Shown: positions 43,431-52,397 of the stretch, piece after piece
Position numbering within the stretch: position 1 is the stretch's first letter
Layout: each line of letters opens with the position of its first letter
Source: Rhodococcus sp. HM1
GTDB taxonomy: Bacteria > Actinomycetota > Actinomycetes > Mycobacteriales > Mycobacteriaceae
Length of the DNA stretch: 53,288 nucleotides
Assembly: GCF_023218075.1 (NCBI RefSeq)
Contig: NZ_JALPTB010000046.1
Coordinates: 1-53,288, forward strand
Direction: 5' to 3'
Translations under genes and position numbers: made by a program
The notes under the pieces: generated by a model
What the model was told of the DNA's origin: nothing
Seen by the model: only the letters and a program-made list of their open reading frames with translations
Databases searched by the model: none

Positions 43431-44876
43431 TCAGTGTGCGATGTACTTCGTGTCGAGGTACTCGCCGATGCCTTCGACGGATCCTTCGCGGCCGAAGCCG
43501 GATTCCTTCACCCCTCCGAAGGGTGCGGCCGCGTCGGCGATGATGCCTCGGTTGATCCCGACCATGCCGGTCTCGAGTGCGTTGGCGACTCGGGACGCTC
43601 GGTCGAGATTCTGGGTGTAGAAGTACGCTGCGAGTCCGTATTCGGTGTTGTTCGCCGCCGCGATCGCTTCGTCCTCCGTGTCGAAGGTGGTGATCGCGGC
43701 AACCGGACCGAAGATCTCCTCACGCAACAGACGCGCGTCGGGACTCACGCCGTCGAGAACTGTCGGGGCGTAGAACGTTCCCGGCTCGTCGGGACGGCCA
43801 CCGCCGAGGCGGATACGTGCACCCTTCGCGACGGCGTCTTCGACCAGAGCATCGACGGTGGCGCACTGTTTCGCGGTGATCAGCGGTCCGATGTCGGTTC
43901 CCGCTTCGAGGCCGTGCCCCGTGCGCAATGCACCGATGCGTGCCGTGAACTTCTCGCCGAATTCTTCTGCGACGCTCCGTGCGACGTGGAATCGGTTGGC
44001 CGCTGTACATGCTTGGCCGCCGTTGCGGAATTTTGCTGCCATCGCGCCGTCGACCGCTGCATCGACGTCGGCGTCGTCGAACACGAGGAACGGGGCATTG
44101 CCTCCGAGCTCCATCGACGTCCGCAGAAGACGGTCCGCTGATCGACGAACCAGCAGCTTGCCGACACCAGTGGACCCGGTGAACGTGATCTTGCGCAGAT
44201 CGGCGCTGTCGATCAGTGGTCCGGTCAGTGCCGCGGCATCGGAGGTGGGCAGAATCGACAACACACCATCGGGCAGACCCGCATCTGCGAAGATCTGGCC
44301 GACCAGCAGCATCGTCAGTGGCGTTTCGGCCGCGGGCTTGACGATGATCGGACAGCCGGCGGCCAGTGCGGGACCGATTTTGCGCGTGGCCATGGCCAGC
44401 GGAAAGTTCCAGGGGGTGATGGCCAGTACCGGCCCTACCGGTTCTCTGGTGACGACAATGGTGCCGGTTCCCGACGGGGACGGCGAGATTCGCCCGTTGA
44501 TACGGGTCGCTTCCTCAGCAAACCAGTGCAGGAATGATGCGCCGTATTCGACCTCCCCATACGCTTCGTGGAGCGGTTTGCCCATCTCGAGAGTGATGGT
44601 GCGCGCGAAGTCGTCTGCCCGTTGGTGGATGAGTTCGAATGCGGTGCGCAAGATTTCGCCGCGTCGACGCGATGGGGTCCGCGCCCAGTCCCTTTGCGCG
44701 GTGGTGGCGTGTTCGAGAGCTCGGAGTCCGTCTTCAGGTGCGGCGTCGGCGACGTGTGCAATCGCGATACCGGTCGCGGGGTCCTCCACGGAAAAGGTGG
44801 TGCCGGTAGACGAATCGACGAGCTTTCCACCGATCCAGAGTTGGGTCGGGACGCCCGCGGGGAGAGTATGGGTCAT
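43431..44876 (-). CDS. gabD: NAD(P)-dependent succinate-semialdehyde dehydrogenase type
   Basis: A 481-residue aldehyde dehydrogenase oxidising a semialdehyde, most like SSADH/GabD. Cofactor segment GPVLAITPWNFPLAM, ITFTGSTGVGKLL, the general base Glu in MELGGNAPFLVFDDADVD and the nucleophile Cys in RNGGQACTAANRFHV are all present. The C-terminal GREGSVEGIGEYLDTKYI is usual for SSADH. Substrate assignment is by family resemblance. It follows the hydrolase gene on the same strand, but a hairpin lies between, so its transcription may be separate or reduced. Confidence 0.88.
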   Translation of the reverse strand: MTHTLPAGVPTQLWIGGKLVDSSTGTTFSVEDPATGIAIAHVADAAPEDGLRALEHATTAQRDWARTPSRRRGEILRTAFELIHQRADDFARTITLEMGKPLHEAYGEVEYGASFLHWFAEEATRINGRISPSPSGTGTIVVTREPVGPVLAITPWNFPLAMATRKIGPALAAGCPIIVKPAAETPLTMLLVGQIFADAGLPDGVLSILPTSDAAALTGPLIDSADLRKITFTGSTGVGKLLVRRSADRLLRTSMELGGNAPFLVFDDADVDAAVDGAMAAKFRNGGQACTAANRFHVARSVAEEFGEKFTARIGALRTGHGLEAGTDIGPLITAKQCATVDALVEDAVAKGARIRLGGGRPDEPGTFYAPTVLDGVSPDARLLREEIFGPVAAITTFDTEDEAIAAANNTEYGLAAYFYTQNLDRASRVANALETGMVGINRGIIADAAAPFGGVKESGFGREGSVEGIGEYLDTKYIAH

Positions 44877-44950
44877 GGCTCCTGCCGAGTGTGTGGAGGT
44901 TCGACGCCGCGCCGCCTAGTCGGCGACACAGGGCATCGGAGGCGATTCCG

Positions 44951-44995
44951 TCGCTCGGGTGTGGCCACCTTCATTCAGCGATCACACCCGAGCGA
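44951..44995 (-). terminator. 13-bp perfect hairpin between hydrolase and dehydrogenase
   Basis: TCGCTCGGGTGTG pairs exactly with CACACCCGAGCGA over a 19-base loop, 11 bp after the hydrolase stop. Confidence 0.65.
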
Positions 44996-45005
44996 GCGGC
45001 GGATG

Positions 45006-45875
45006 CTACCTGGTGGTGACGGTCTTGCCGGCCTTGTCCTGAAGGACTTCGAGAGCCCGGATGAGGTAACCGCGGAAGACAGCGTGGTTTTCGCTCATCG
45101 GGAAGTGGCCGATCTCCTTCATTTCGATGAACTCGGCGTTCGGGATCTGCGCCGCGGTGCGTGCACTGTCCTCGGGGGTGGTGAGGTAGTCGTAGTCGCC
45201 GGTCAGCATCACGACCGGGCACCGGTCACCGTCGATGTCTGCGAGCTTTCCGCGCAGGTCGTGATCGACCGAGTAGAAGTGCAGGTCACCGCGGAAGGAC
45301 TCGGAGCCCTGGCTGTAGTAGAACCAGGTCTTCCAGCGGTCCGTCTCCGGCGACTGCGGGGCCATGAGGTCCCATACGCCGCTGGCGCAGACCTGTGCTG
45401 CGTTGGCGTGTGGATGCTGCCACCAGTCGAGGTAGAAGCCGGGCGAGTAGTCGGCGCCCTCGACGGGAATGACGCCGGCGAAGCGGTCGGGGTGACGAAG
45501 CGCAAGCTGCAGTGCGATGTTCCCACCGAAGGAGGAGCCCATGAAGATGGGGTTCTCGAGTTCGAGCGCGTCGCACAGCGCCACGATGAAGTTGGCGAAG
45601 TGGTCCGCGGAGAGCTGGTACTCCTCGGTCCACCATTCGGTGTTCTCCGGCGGATCCGACTTGCCGTGCCGCGGCAGGTCGTAGGCGATGACACGGTAGT
45701 TCTCGGTGATCTCCTCGTCTTCGAGGAGACCGCGCCACTGGTGGTTGTGGCATCCGGCGGTGTGCTGGCACACGAGGGGTTGCCCGGTGCCGTTTTCGAG
45801 GTAGAAGACCTTGTACAGCAGTCCGTCGACGTCGACGTCGACGTAGTGGCCGGTGACCGGGGAAATCTTGCTCAT
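45006..45875 (-). CDS. Alpha/beta hydrolase of a LysR-linked catabolic cluster
   Basis: A 289-residue alpha/beta hydrolase: LVCQHTAGCHNHQWRGLL (oxyanion region, His-Thr in place of the common His-Gly), YDLPRHGKSDPP, nucleophile Ser in FMGSSFGGNIALQ, acid around LTGDYDYLTTPED and His in KEIGHFPMSENHAVF. No signal peptide. AAGGA precedes the ATG. It follows the SCP2-like gene by 34 bp, so they are co-transcribed. The substrate is unknown; an ester, lactone or C-C bond are all possible. Confidence 0.85.
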   Translation of the reverse strand: MSKISPVTGHYVDVDVDGLLYKVFYLENGTGQPLVCQHTAGCHNHQWRGLLEDEEITENYRVIAYDLPRHGKSDPPENTEWWTEEYQLSADHFANFIVALCDALELENPIFMGSSFGGNIALQLALRHPDRFAGVIPVEGADYSPGFYLDWWQHPHANAAQVCASGVWDLMAPQSPETDRWKTWFYYSQGSESFRGDLHFYSVDHDLRGKLADIDGDRCPVVMLTGDYDYLTTPEDSARTAAQIPNAEFIEMKEIGHFPMSENHAVFRGYLIRALEVLQDKAGKTVTTR

Positions 45876-45909
45876 CAGTGTTCCTTACGGCTCAAAGGGG
45901 GTGGGAGGA

Positions 45910-46317
45910 TCAGACCGGGACGCCGACGGTGCGCAGAAGCTCGATCTGGCGGGTGAGACACCGCAGGTTCTGCATCAGCACCAGAATGTCGCCTTCGAGC
46001 TTCATGTCGCGCTGGAAGCTCGCCGCCCAGATGCCGTGGTACATCGGGGCGGGCACCGGGACGCCGAAGTTGCGCCAGGTGTCCGCGCTGGCACGCAGCG
46101 CGAACTGATACGGCACATCCAGCGGACCGGGGTCGATCGCGATGTCCACCACGTTGCCGCGGCTCATCTGGACGACGAACGTGTGGTCGGTCATGTCGAG
46201 CAGGTACGAGCAGGTGAAGTACTTGCCGTGCGCCTGGATCTCGGGGTCGGCGTTGTTCGCCTCGGTGAACGAGGCAGCCCAGTCGGCCGTGTCGAGGGCA
46301 CGCGTAGTGACGGTCAT
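45910..46317 (-). CDS. SCP2-like small protein
   Basis: A 135-residue protein. The sequence DPEIQAHGKYFTCSYLLDMT, FVVQMSRGNVVDIAIDPGP and YQFALRASADTWRNFGVP has the strand-helix pattern of SCP2-type lipid-binding domains, though I cannot prove the family. The ATG follows AAGGAATCCCAC. It is the first gene after the divergent LysR promoter region, so it is a likely target of that regulator. It may bind the hydrophobic substrate of the next-door hydrolase; this is inference. Confidence 0.7.
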   Translation of the reverse strand: MTVTTRALDTADWAASFTEANNADPEIQAHGKYFTCSYLLDMTDHTFVVQMSRGNVVDIAIDPGPLDVPYQFALRASADTWRNFGVPVPAPMYHGIWAASFQRDMKLEGDILVLMQNLRCLTRQIELLRTVGVPV

Positions 46318-46466
46318 GTGGGATTCCTTCGATGAGGGAGACAGCGAGGCCGAGTGCGAGCACTCGCTCCGGTATGCCGACCCGAATCCGAGAAAGTGCT
46401 GCACTCCCGGATGCCGCGCCGGCCATGACAGCCATCACACCTCGTGTCCGCCGGGTGCGTCCAATA

Positions 46467-46489
46467 CCTATCCGGCCCGGATCGATAGG
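46467..46489. promoter_or_regulatory. Candidate LysR operator (CCTATC-N11-GATAGG)
   Basis: A perfect 6-bp inverted repeat with an 11-base spacer lies 47 bp before the LysR start and 150 bp before the divergent SCP2-like gene. The layout and spacing fit LysR recognition sites. Confidence 0.5.
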
Positions 46490-46535
46490 CAACGACTACT
46501 GGTCTCCTCCGGCGGCATTGTCTAGCCTCGGAACC

Positions 46536-47504
46536 ATGCAACCCCAGCTCGACCTGCGACTTCTGTCCTATTTCGTGGCAGTTGCCGAAGAGCTGCACTT
46601 CGGGCGCGCAGCCGCCCGCCTGCACATCGCTCAACCCTCCCTGAGCGTGCAGATCCGCAAGCTCGAGCAGAACCTCGGCGCAGTGCTACTGCTGCGCAGC
46701 AGCAGACATGTCGAACTGACCCCCGCCGGCCAGATCCTGCTCGACGAAAGCCGCCGACTACTGGCGAACGCCGAACGAGCCGTCAACCTCACCCGCGAGG
46801 CCGCCCACGGGGTCAGTACCCGCAAACTGGTCATCGGCTTCCAAGGCAACGCAGCTGCCGAGCTCACACCCCACATCCTGAGCACATTCCAGTCACTGCA
46901 TCCGGACATCCAGGTCCAGATGCATTCCTACGACTTCTCCGACCCGTATGTCGGGTTGGCCGACGGATCCTCCGATGTAGCCTTCGTCCGGCCCCCGCTG
47001 CTGATGCAGGACTGGTTGAGCATGGAAACCCTGTTCGTCGAACCCCGCGTGATGGTCGTGTCCGCCAATCACCCGCTCGCCCAGCTACCCGAGGTGAGCG
47101 TCCAACAGGTCACCAACGAGTTCTTCGTCGCACGGAAAGCACCGGAGAACTGGCGAAACTACTGGCTGGCCACCGAATCACGACAAGGCGAACCCGTCCG
47201 GGTCGGCGCAGACGTCGCCACCGTCGACGAATGCTTCGAAGCGATTCTCGCCGAGCGCGGCGTCGCATTCTCGCAAGCATCGACGCAACGCTTCTACAGC
47301 AGACCGAGCCTGGCCTTCGTTCCGGTGACCGACATCCCGCCCACCGCGCTGTCCATCGCCTGGCGCACGGATGTCGTGTCGAAGGCCGTACGCGATTTCA
47401 TCGACACAGCCCGTGCTGTGGCCTCACTCCACACCGTGCCCGGAGCATGGTCCACCCGGCCTCACAACTCGATCACCGATGTCGCCCACCGCACGATAGG
47501 CTGA
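46536..47504 (+). CDS. LysR-family transcriptional regulator
   Basis: A 322-residue LysR protein. The N-terminal helix-turn-helix is LRLLSYFVAVAEELHFGRAA with RLHIAQPSLSVQIRKLEQNL. The ligand-binding part starts near 90 (RKLVIGFQGNAAAELTPHIL) and is complete, ending about 300. The ATG (MQPQLDLRLL) was chosen over a longer open frame. It is divergent from the SCP2-like gene and hydrolase, whose inducer it probably senses. An MFS fragment starts 8 bp after its stop. Confidence 0.92.
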   Translation: MQPQLDLRLLSYFVAVAEELHFGRAAARLHIAQPSLSVQIRKLEQNLGAVLLLRSSRHVELTPAGQILLDESRRLLANAERAVNLTREAAHGVSTRKLVIGFQGNAAAELTPHILSTFQSLHPDIQVQMHSYDFSDPYVGLADGSSDVAFVRPPLLMQDWLSMETLFVEPRVMVVSANHPLAQLPEVSVQQVTNEFFVARKAPENWRNYWLATESRQGEPVRVGADVATVDECFEAILAERGVAFSQASTQRFYSRPSLAFVPVTDIPPTALSIAWRTDVVSKAVRDFIDTARAVASLHTVPGAWSTRPHNSITDVAHRTIG

Positions 47505-47512
47505 TCGTTGCG

Positions 47513-47773
47513 ATGATTCCCCGCCTGGTCTCGAGCGAGGTCACCGGTACCGCCGCCGGCGCATCGAACGCCTTCTGGCAGATCGCCAGCACCCTCGTCC
47601 CCCTCGCGATCGGCGCGGTCTTCTCGGCCACCGGGTCGTTCCTCGCCGCGTTCGCGGCCCTCGCCGTCGGACCGATGATCGGCGCAGTCATCCTGTACTT
47701 CGTCGACGAGAACGGCGGAAAGATCACCGCCGCCGACGCGGAACCGGAAACTCCCGACACCACCACCTCCTGA
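47513..47773 (+). pseudogene. C-terminal fragment of an MFS transporter
   Basis: The 86-residue frame reads IPRLVSSEVTGTAAGASNAF, WQIASTLVPLAIGAVFSATG and AFAALAVGPMIGAVILYFVD, matching the last two helices and the preceding loop of a major facilitator transporter, plus a short acidic tail. The first ten helices are missing; the sequence before it belongs to the LysR gene. An ancestral transporter gene seems to have been lost by deletion. A terminator follows. Confidence 0.65.
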
Positions 47774-47785
47774 TCCCCACAACCG

Positions 47786-47823
47786 ACGACACGACGGCCT
47801 CCTGAGGGAGACCGTCGTGTCGT
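47786..47823 (+). terminator. 12-bp perfect hairpin after the MFS fragment
   Basis: ACGACACGACGG and CCGTCGTGTCGT pair exactly, with a further short inner stem (CTCC/GGAG). The sequence turns T-rich (TTGATTGT) afterwards. Confidence 0.7.
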
Positions 47824-48556
47824 TGATTGTGCAGTACACACGGACGTGACCGCCTGCGCGGATCACTGGATGTCCTTGTGACACAAAGGCACACGCGAAC
47901 CCGAGCGCAGTCGAGCAACAGGCACGGGCCTGGGCGTGCCCTGTCCGGGCCGAGGTGACATCCCGAGCGTCGGTGGCCCTACGACAGCCGGCCGTTCACC
48001 CGGCGGGGGATACCCCACGGGTTCGCGTCGACGAGAGCAGGAGGGAGGTGCTCTTCGGGCACCACCTGGTAGGCGCCCGGACGCAGGACAACGCAGCAGC
48101 AGCTATACGATCCACTCGTCGGACGCCGCGAACCGATCACGTCGACGTGCCATCCTGTCGCCGACGAGATCGACCGAATAAAGACCCGCAGGCGGAACGC
48201 TGAAAGGCAATGTGCTGCTCGGCATTCCCACGCTTTCCAGTTCCTTCGGCGCCACGAGACGGACAAGGCGCGGAGGTCGCCGGGCGGAGACTCACAGAAC
48301 GACGCCCTGGCGGAGAATTCGTCTCCACACTCGAGACCGAGCCGGTGTATCTCCAAAATGACGCATCTGCGACCAGGCCGATACCGGCCTCATCGCCGAC
48401 ATCGACGATCGGTACAACGCCTGCCGTATCCAGAAGCGGCTCGGCCGGCGGTCGCCGGTCGATCAGCGGAGGCTTCGCAGCCAGAGATTTCGCCGATGCA
48501 CTGCTGCTCGTGGCACGTCCTCTCCACCGCCACAGGTGTCCAGGTCGGCACGCGAA
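47824..48556. other. Non-coding stretch with decayed sequence
   Basis: No intact gene was found in these 730 bp. At 47871-47893 there is a degenerate copy of the hairpin arm seen at 9400 (CACAAAGGCACA). An integrase-like remnant lies near 48377-48484. The other open frames are short and have no ribosome site or recognisable similarity. Confidence 0.5.
48377..48484 (+). pseudogene. Possible IS3/IS481-type transposase C-terminal remnant
   Basis: In one plus-strand frame the sequence reads IADIDDRYNACRIQKRLGRR followed by SPVDQRR. The pattern YN-x-x-R-x(5)LG-x(2)SPV is the end of the integrase domain of IS3-like elements. Only about 35 residues remain, so this is a weak assignment. Confidence 0.35.
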
Positions 48557-49471
48557 TCAGCCTGAATCACTGCCCTGACCTGGCGCCCTCAGATCTGGAT
48601 TCTCAGTGACGATGTCGAGAAGAACGTCGATGATGGCCCGCACCCGCGCCAGGCGGGCCAGTTCTCGCGGAACAACCAACCAATAGGTTCTCTCGGCCAC
48701 GAACTTGTCCGGGAGAACGGCCACGAGATCGGGGTCGGCATTACCGATGTAGGTCGGGAGCGGAGCGATACCCACTCCATGCCTGACGGCCTGATAGTGG
48801 CCAGTGATGTTGTTCGTCTGGACATGCGCGCGATTTTCGGGCAGTAGACGTTCGAGTCGACGTAGAGGCTCGACGTCCAAGATGGCGTTCACGTACCACA
48901 CCAACGTGTGGTCCTCGAGGTCGTCGAGGGACTCGATCGCACTGTGCGAGTCGAGGTAGCTACGCGATGCATAAAGACGCAGGTCGTAGTTGGCCAGCTT
49001 ACTGACGGACACCGATCGCGGGGACGGCCGTTCGAGAGTGACCGCGAGGTCGAAATCTCGACCCGTCACCAGGTCGTGCGTGGTCGACGTACGCAGCTCG
49101 GTGAACAGGTGAGGGTGTCTGTCGCGCACCATACCCAGTCCCGGAACCAACACATAGGCGCCGAAGCCGTCCGGGGTGAGGATCCGGACAGTGCCGTGAA
49201 GACTGCCGGATCCAGCGGACGATGTCGCGTCGAGTGCGGCCAAGAGGGTCGATTCGACCGATTCTGCGTACGGAACGAGGCGCCGGCCGGCCTCGGTCAG
49301 TTGCCAACCCGTCGATCCCCGGTCGAAAAGTCGTGCTCCCATATCTTTTTCGAGTCTGGTGATCCTGCGCGACACCGTGGTCTGATCGACGTCCAGCCGT
49401 TTGGCCGCTTCCACGATCCGCCCGGTCCGTGACAACTCCAGCAGAAAACGCATGTTATCGGCTGTGAACAT
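48557..49471 (-). CDS. LysR-family transcriptional regulator
   Basis: A 304-residue LysR protein. The DNA-binding part is MRFLLELSRTGRIVEAAKRL with DQTTVSRRITRLEKDMGARL. The effector domain (about 90-295) includes GTVRILTPDGFGAYVLVPGL and DFDLAVTLERPSPRSVSV. ATG 49471 has GGGAG upstream; the longer frame to 49534 is not needed. It is divergent from the dehydrogenase at 49588, with a palindrome in the gap. Confidence 0.92.
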   Translation of the reverse strand: MFTADNMRFLLELSRTGRIVEAAKRLDVDQTTVSRRITRLEKDMGARLFDRGSTGWQLTEAGRRLVPYAESVESTLLAALDATSSAGSGSLHGTVRILTPDGFGAYVLVPGLGMVRDRHPHLFTELRTSTTHDLVTGRDFDLAVTLERPSPRSVSVSKLANYDLRLYASRSYLDSHSAIESLDDLEDHTLVWYVNAILDVEPLRRLERLLPENRAHVQTNNITGHYQAVRHGVGIAPLPTYIGNADPDLVAVLPDKFVAERTYWLVVPRELARLARVRAIIDVLLDIVTENPDLRAPGQGSDSG

Positions 49472-49486
49472 CTCACTCCCTCGCTG

Positions 49487-49500
49487 CTGCAAAATTGCAG
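49487..49500. promoter_or_regulatory. Palindrome between LysR and dehydrogenase genes
   Basis: CTGCAA-AA-TTGCAG lies 16 bp from the LysR start and 88 bp before the dehydrogenase start, a good position for an autoregulatory operator of the LysR protein. Confidence 0.45.
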
Positions 49501-49587
49501 TTCTCACTGCGAAGATACTCGTTGACCGCGGCATCTCTGCACCGACAGACTCGAGAAAACCCCCACAGTCGCAGGAAGCGAATAGTC

Positions 49588-51078
49588 ATGACCGTCATCC
49601 CACACTGGTTGGACAACAAGCCATTCACCGGCACGAACGGCACATCTGCCCCGGTCACCAACCCCGCCACCGGCGCAGTGACTGCAGAAGTTGCGCTTGC
49701 GAGCGCCGACGACGCCCGCGCGGTGATCGAGGCGGCCGCGGCGGCGTTTCCCGCGTGGCGTGATACCTCGATTGCCAAGCGCACACAGATTCTGTTCGCG
49801 TTCCGTGAACTACTCAACGCCCGCAAGCAGGAACTGGCTGCGATCATTACCTCCGAGCACGGCAAGGTGCTCTCCGACGCGCTCGGCGAGGTGTCCCGCG
49901 GCCAGGAGGTCGTCGAGTATGCCTGCGGCATCGCCCACCTTCTCAAGGGCGGGATGACCGAGAACGCGTCGACCAAGGTCGACATGGCGTCGATCCGCCA
50001 GCCCATCGGGCCGGTCGGAATCATCTCACCGTTCAACTTTCCCGCCATGGTTCCGATGTGGTTCTTCCCCATCGCGATTGCCGCCGGAAACACCGTGGTC
50101 CTCAAGCCGTCGGAAAAGGTTCCCACTGCAGCGCTGTGGATCGCCGAACTGTGGGCCGAGGCGAGCCTACCCGCCGGCGTGTTCAACGTCCTGCAGGGTG
50201 ACAAGACAGCGGTCGACGAACTACTCACCAATCCGGCGATCAAGGCCATTTCTTTCGTCGGTTCAACCCCCATCGCGAGGTACGTCTACGAGACCGCAAC
50301 CGCCCACAGCAAGCGCGTCCAGGCGCTCGGCGGCGCGAAGAACCACGCCGTCGTCCTGCCGGACGCCGACCTCGATCTGGCCGCTGACGCGATGGTGAAC
50401 GCGGGCTTCGGCTCCGCCGGTGAGCGCTGCATGGCGATCTCCGCATTGGTGGCGGTCGGGGACATCGCCGATGAGCTGGTTGCAAAGATCAAGGATCGCA
50501 CAGTGAGCCTGAAAACGGGCGACGGCACAAAGGACTCGGACATGGGCCCATTGGTGAGCAAGGCGCATCGCGACAAAGTGTCCTCCTATATCGACGCCGG
50601 CGAAGCTGCCGGCGCCTCCGTCGTAGTCGACGGCCGGGCCGTGAAGGCCGACGGCGGAAGTGACGGATTCTGGCTCGGACCGACCCTTCTGGATCACGTC
50701 ACCACCGACATGAGCGTCTACACCGATGAGATCTTCGGCCCCGTCCTGTCCGTCGTACGGGTCGAGACCTACGACGAAGCCCTCGAACTGATCAACTCCA
50801 ACCCCTATGGCAACGGCACCGCCATCTTCACCAACGACGGCGGCGCAGCCCGCCGCTTCCAGAACGAAGTCGAGGTCGGCATGGTCGGCGTCAACGTCCC
50901 CATCCCCGTCCCCACCGCGTACTACAGCTTCGGCGGCTGGAAGAACTCCCTCTTCGGCGACACACACGCCCACGGCACCGAAGGCGTGCACTTCTTCACC
51001 CGCGGCAAGGTCGTCACCACCCGCTGGCTCGACCCCAACCACGGCGGCATCAACCTCGGCTTCCCTCAGAACGACTAA
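49588..51078 (+). CDS. mmsA: CoA-acylating methylmalonate-semialdehyde dehydrogenase type
   Basis: A 496-residue aldehyde dehydrogenase of the MMSDH group, which turns a semialdehyde and CoA into an acyl-CoA. Marks are IGPVGIISPFNFPAMVPMWF, VGSTPIARYVYETA, ALGGAKNHAVVLPDADLD (Gly-Ala-Lys-Asn instead of the usual Glu of hydrolytic members) and the nucleophile Cys in GFGSAGERCMAIS. The C-terminal FGDTHAHGTEGVHFFTRGKV is typical. AGGAAG precedes the ATG. The iron alcohol dehydrogenase follows after 10 bp, so the two form an operon, probably under the divergent LysR. Confidence 0.92.
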   Translation: MTVIPHWLDNKPFTGTNGTSAPVTNPATGAVTAEVALASADDARAVIEAAAAAFPAWRDTSIAKRTQILFAFRELLNARKQELAAIITSEHGKVLSDALGEVSRGQEVVEYACGIAHLLKGGMTENASTKVDMASIRQPIGPVGIISPFNFPAMVPMWFFPIAIAAGNTVVLKPSEKVPTAALWIAELWAEASLPAGVFNVLQGDKTAVDELLTNPAIKAISFVGSTPIARYVYETATAHSKRVQALGGAKNHAVVLPDADLDLAADAMVNAGFGSAGERCMAISALVAVGDIADELVAKIKDRTVSLKTGDGTKDSDMGPLVSKAHRDKVSSYIDAGEAAGASVVVDGRAVKADGGSDGFWLGPTLLDHVTTDMSVYTDEIFGPVLSVVRVETYDEALELINSNPYGNGTAIFTNDGGAARRFQNEVEVGMVGVNVPIPVPTAYYSFGGWKNSLFGDTHAHGTEGVHFFTRGKVVTTRWLDPNHGGINLGFPQND

Positions 51079-51088
51079 GGACGGCACC

Positions 51089-52249
51089 ATGAGTATTCAG
51101 ATCGCCTTCCCACGGTTCATGCGAATCGGCGGGGGCACCCTCGACGAAATCGGCGACGTGATCCGCCAACTCGGATTGCAGCGCCCGGTACTGGTGACCG
51201 ACAAGTTCCTGACCTCGACAGGTGCGTCCGAACGGATCCTGAGCCTCCTGCGCGAAGCGCGCACCACACCAGCCCTGTTCGACGACACCGTTCCCGACCC
51301 CACCACCGACTCCCTCGAAACGGGACTCGCCCTACTTGCCGAGCACAACGCCGACTCGGTCATCGGATTCGGTGGCGGCAGCCCGATGGATACCGCCAAG
51401 GCACTGGCCGTCCTCGGGGTCCGCGGAGGCCGGATGCGGGACTACAAGGCCCCGCACGTCTACACCGGACCAGCGCTTCCCGTCGTCGCAATCCCGACCA
51501 CCGCCGGCAGCGGCTCGGAGGCTACACAGTTCACCGTCATCAGCGACAGCGCCACGGACGAGAAGATGCTCTGTCCAGGCCTGTCCTTCCTTCCCATCGC
51601 AGCAATCGTGGACTTCGAACTGACAGTGTCCATGCCCCCTCGCCTGACTGCCGACACGGGAGTCGATGCACTTACCCACGCAATCGAGGCGTATGTGAGC
51701 CGAAAAGCCAACCCCTTCTCCGACGGCCTCGCACTCGCAGCCGTGCGCACGATCGGCCAGAACCTGCGCGCCGCGTACGAAGACGGCGAGAACAAGCAGG
51801 CACGAGAAGCCATGATGCTCGCCGCCACCCAGGCCGGTATGGCGTTCTCGAACGCGAGCGTGGCCCTCGTTCACGGAATGAGCCGACCCATCGGCGCGCA
51901 CTTCCATGTCGCGCACGGGCTGTCCAACGCCATGCTGCTTCCGGCGATCACCGCGTTCTCCGTCAAAGGCGCCGCATCACGGTACGCAGACTGCGCCAGG
52001 GCCCTCGGTGTGGCCACCGAATCCACCGGTGACGGTATCGCTGCGCAGTCCCTCGTCGACTCCCTCGTCGAACTGTGTCGCGACCTGGCTGTTCCCACTC
52101 CACGCGACCACGGCATCGACCGCGTTCGCTGGAACGATCTGATCCCACTGATGGCGCAACAGGCGCTCGATTCGGGTTCGCCGGGCAACAACCCGGTTGT
52201 GCCCTCTGTCGACGAAATCGCCGAACTGTACGCAGAGGTCTACGGATAG
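51089..52249 (+). CDS. Iron-containing (group III) alcohol dehydrogenase
   Basis: A 386-residue NAD(P)-dependent alcohol dehydrogenase. The cofactor motif is GFGGGSPMDTAKALAVL; PTTAGSGSEATQFTVI and the metal-binding DALTHAIEAYVSRKANPFSD, VHGMSRPIGAHFHVAHGLSN complete the family pattern. The substrate could be a hydroxy acid or diol that yields the semialdehyde for the preceding dehydrogenase; this is inference. It is followed by a terminator. Confidence 0.92.
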   Translation: MSIQIAFPRFMRIGGGTLDEIGDVIRQLGLQRPVLVTDKFLTSTGASERILSLLREARTTPALFDDTVPDPTTDSLETGLALLAEHNADSVIGFGGGSPMDTAKALAVLGVRGGRMRDYKAPHVYTGPALPVVAIPTTAGSGSEATQFTVISDSATDEKMLCPGLSFLPIAAIVDFELTVSMPPRLTADTGVDALTHAIEAYVSRKANPFSDGLALAAVRTIGQNLRAAYEDGENKQAREAMMLAATQAGMAFSNASVALVHGMSRPIGAHFHVAHGLSNAMLLPAITAFSVKGAASRYADCARALGVATESTGDGIAAQSLVDSLVELCRDLAVPTPRDHGIDRVRWNDLIPLMAQQALDSGSPGNNPVVPSVDEIAELYAEVYG

Positions 52250-52301
52250 CGTTGATTCGATCCGCGCCCCGCACGCTGCGATGAGTCGGGGGTGAGAGCT
52301 C

Positions 52302-52331
52302 GAGCGGCAGGACCTTTCGGTCCTGCCGCTC
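52302..52331. terminator. 13-bp perfect hairpin after the alcohol dehydrogenase
   Basis: GAGCGGCAGGACC, loop TTTC and the exact complement lie 52 bp after the stop, between convergent genes. Confidence 0.8.
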
Positions 52332-52397
52332 AGCCGCACCCCGACCGCCGGCGAACACGCTCCGCAACGATGTCACCCTCGTCATGAACCCATGCAC

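Noticed and set aside
47936-48356. Several overlapping short ORFs on both strands
   Set aside because: None has a ribosome binding site, third-position GC bias or similarity I can name.
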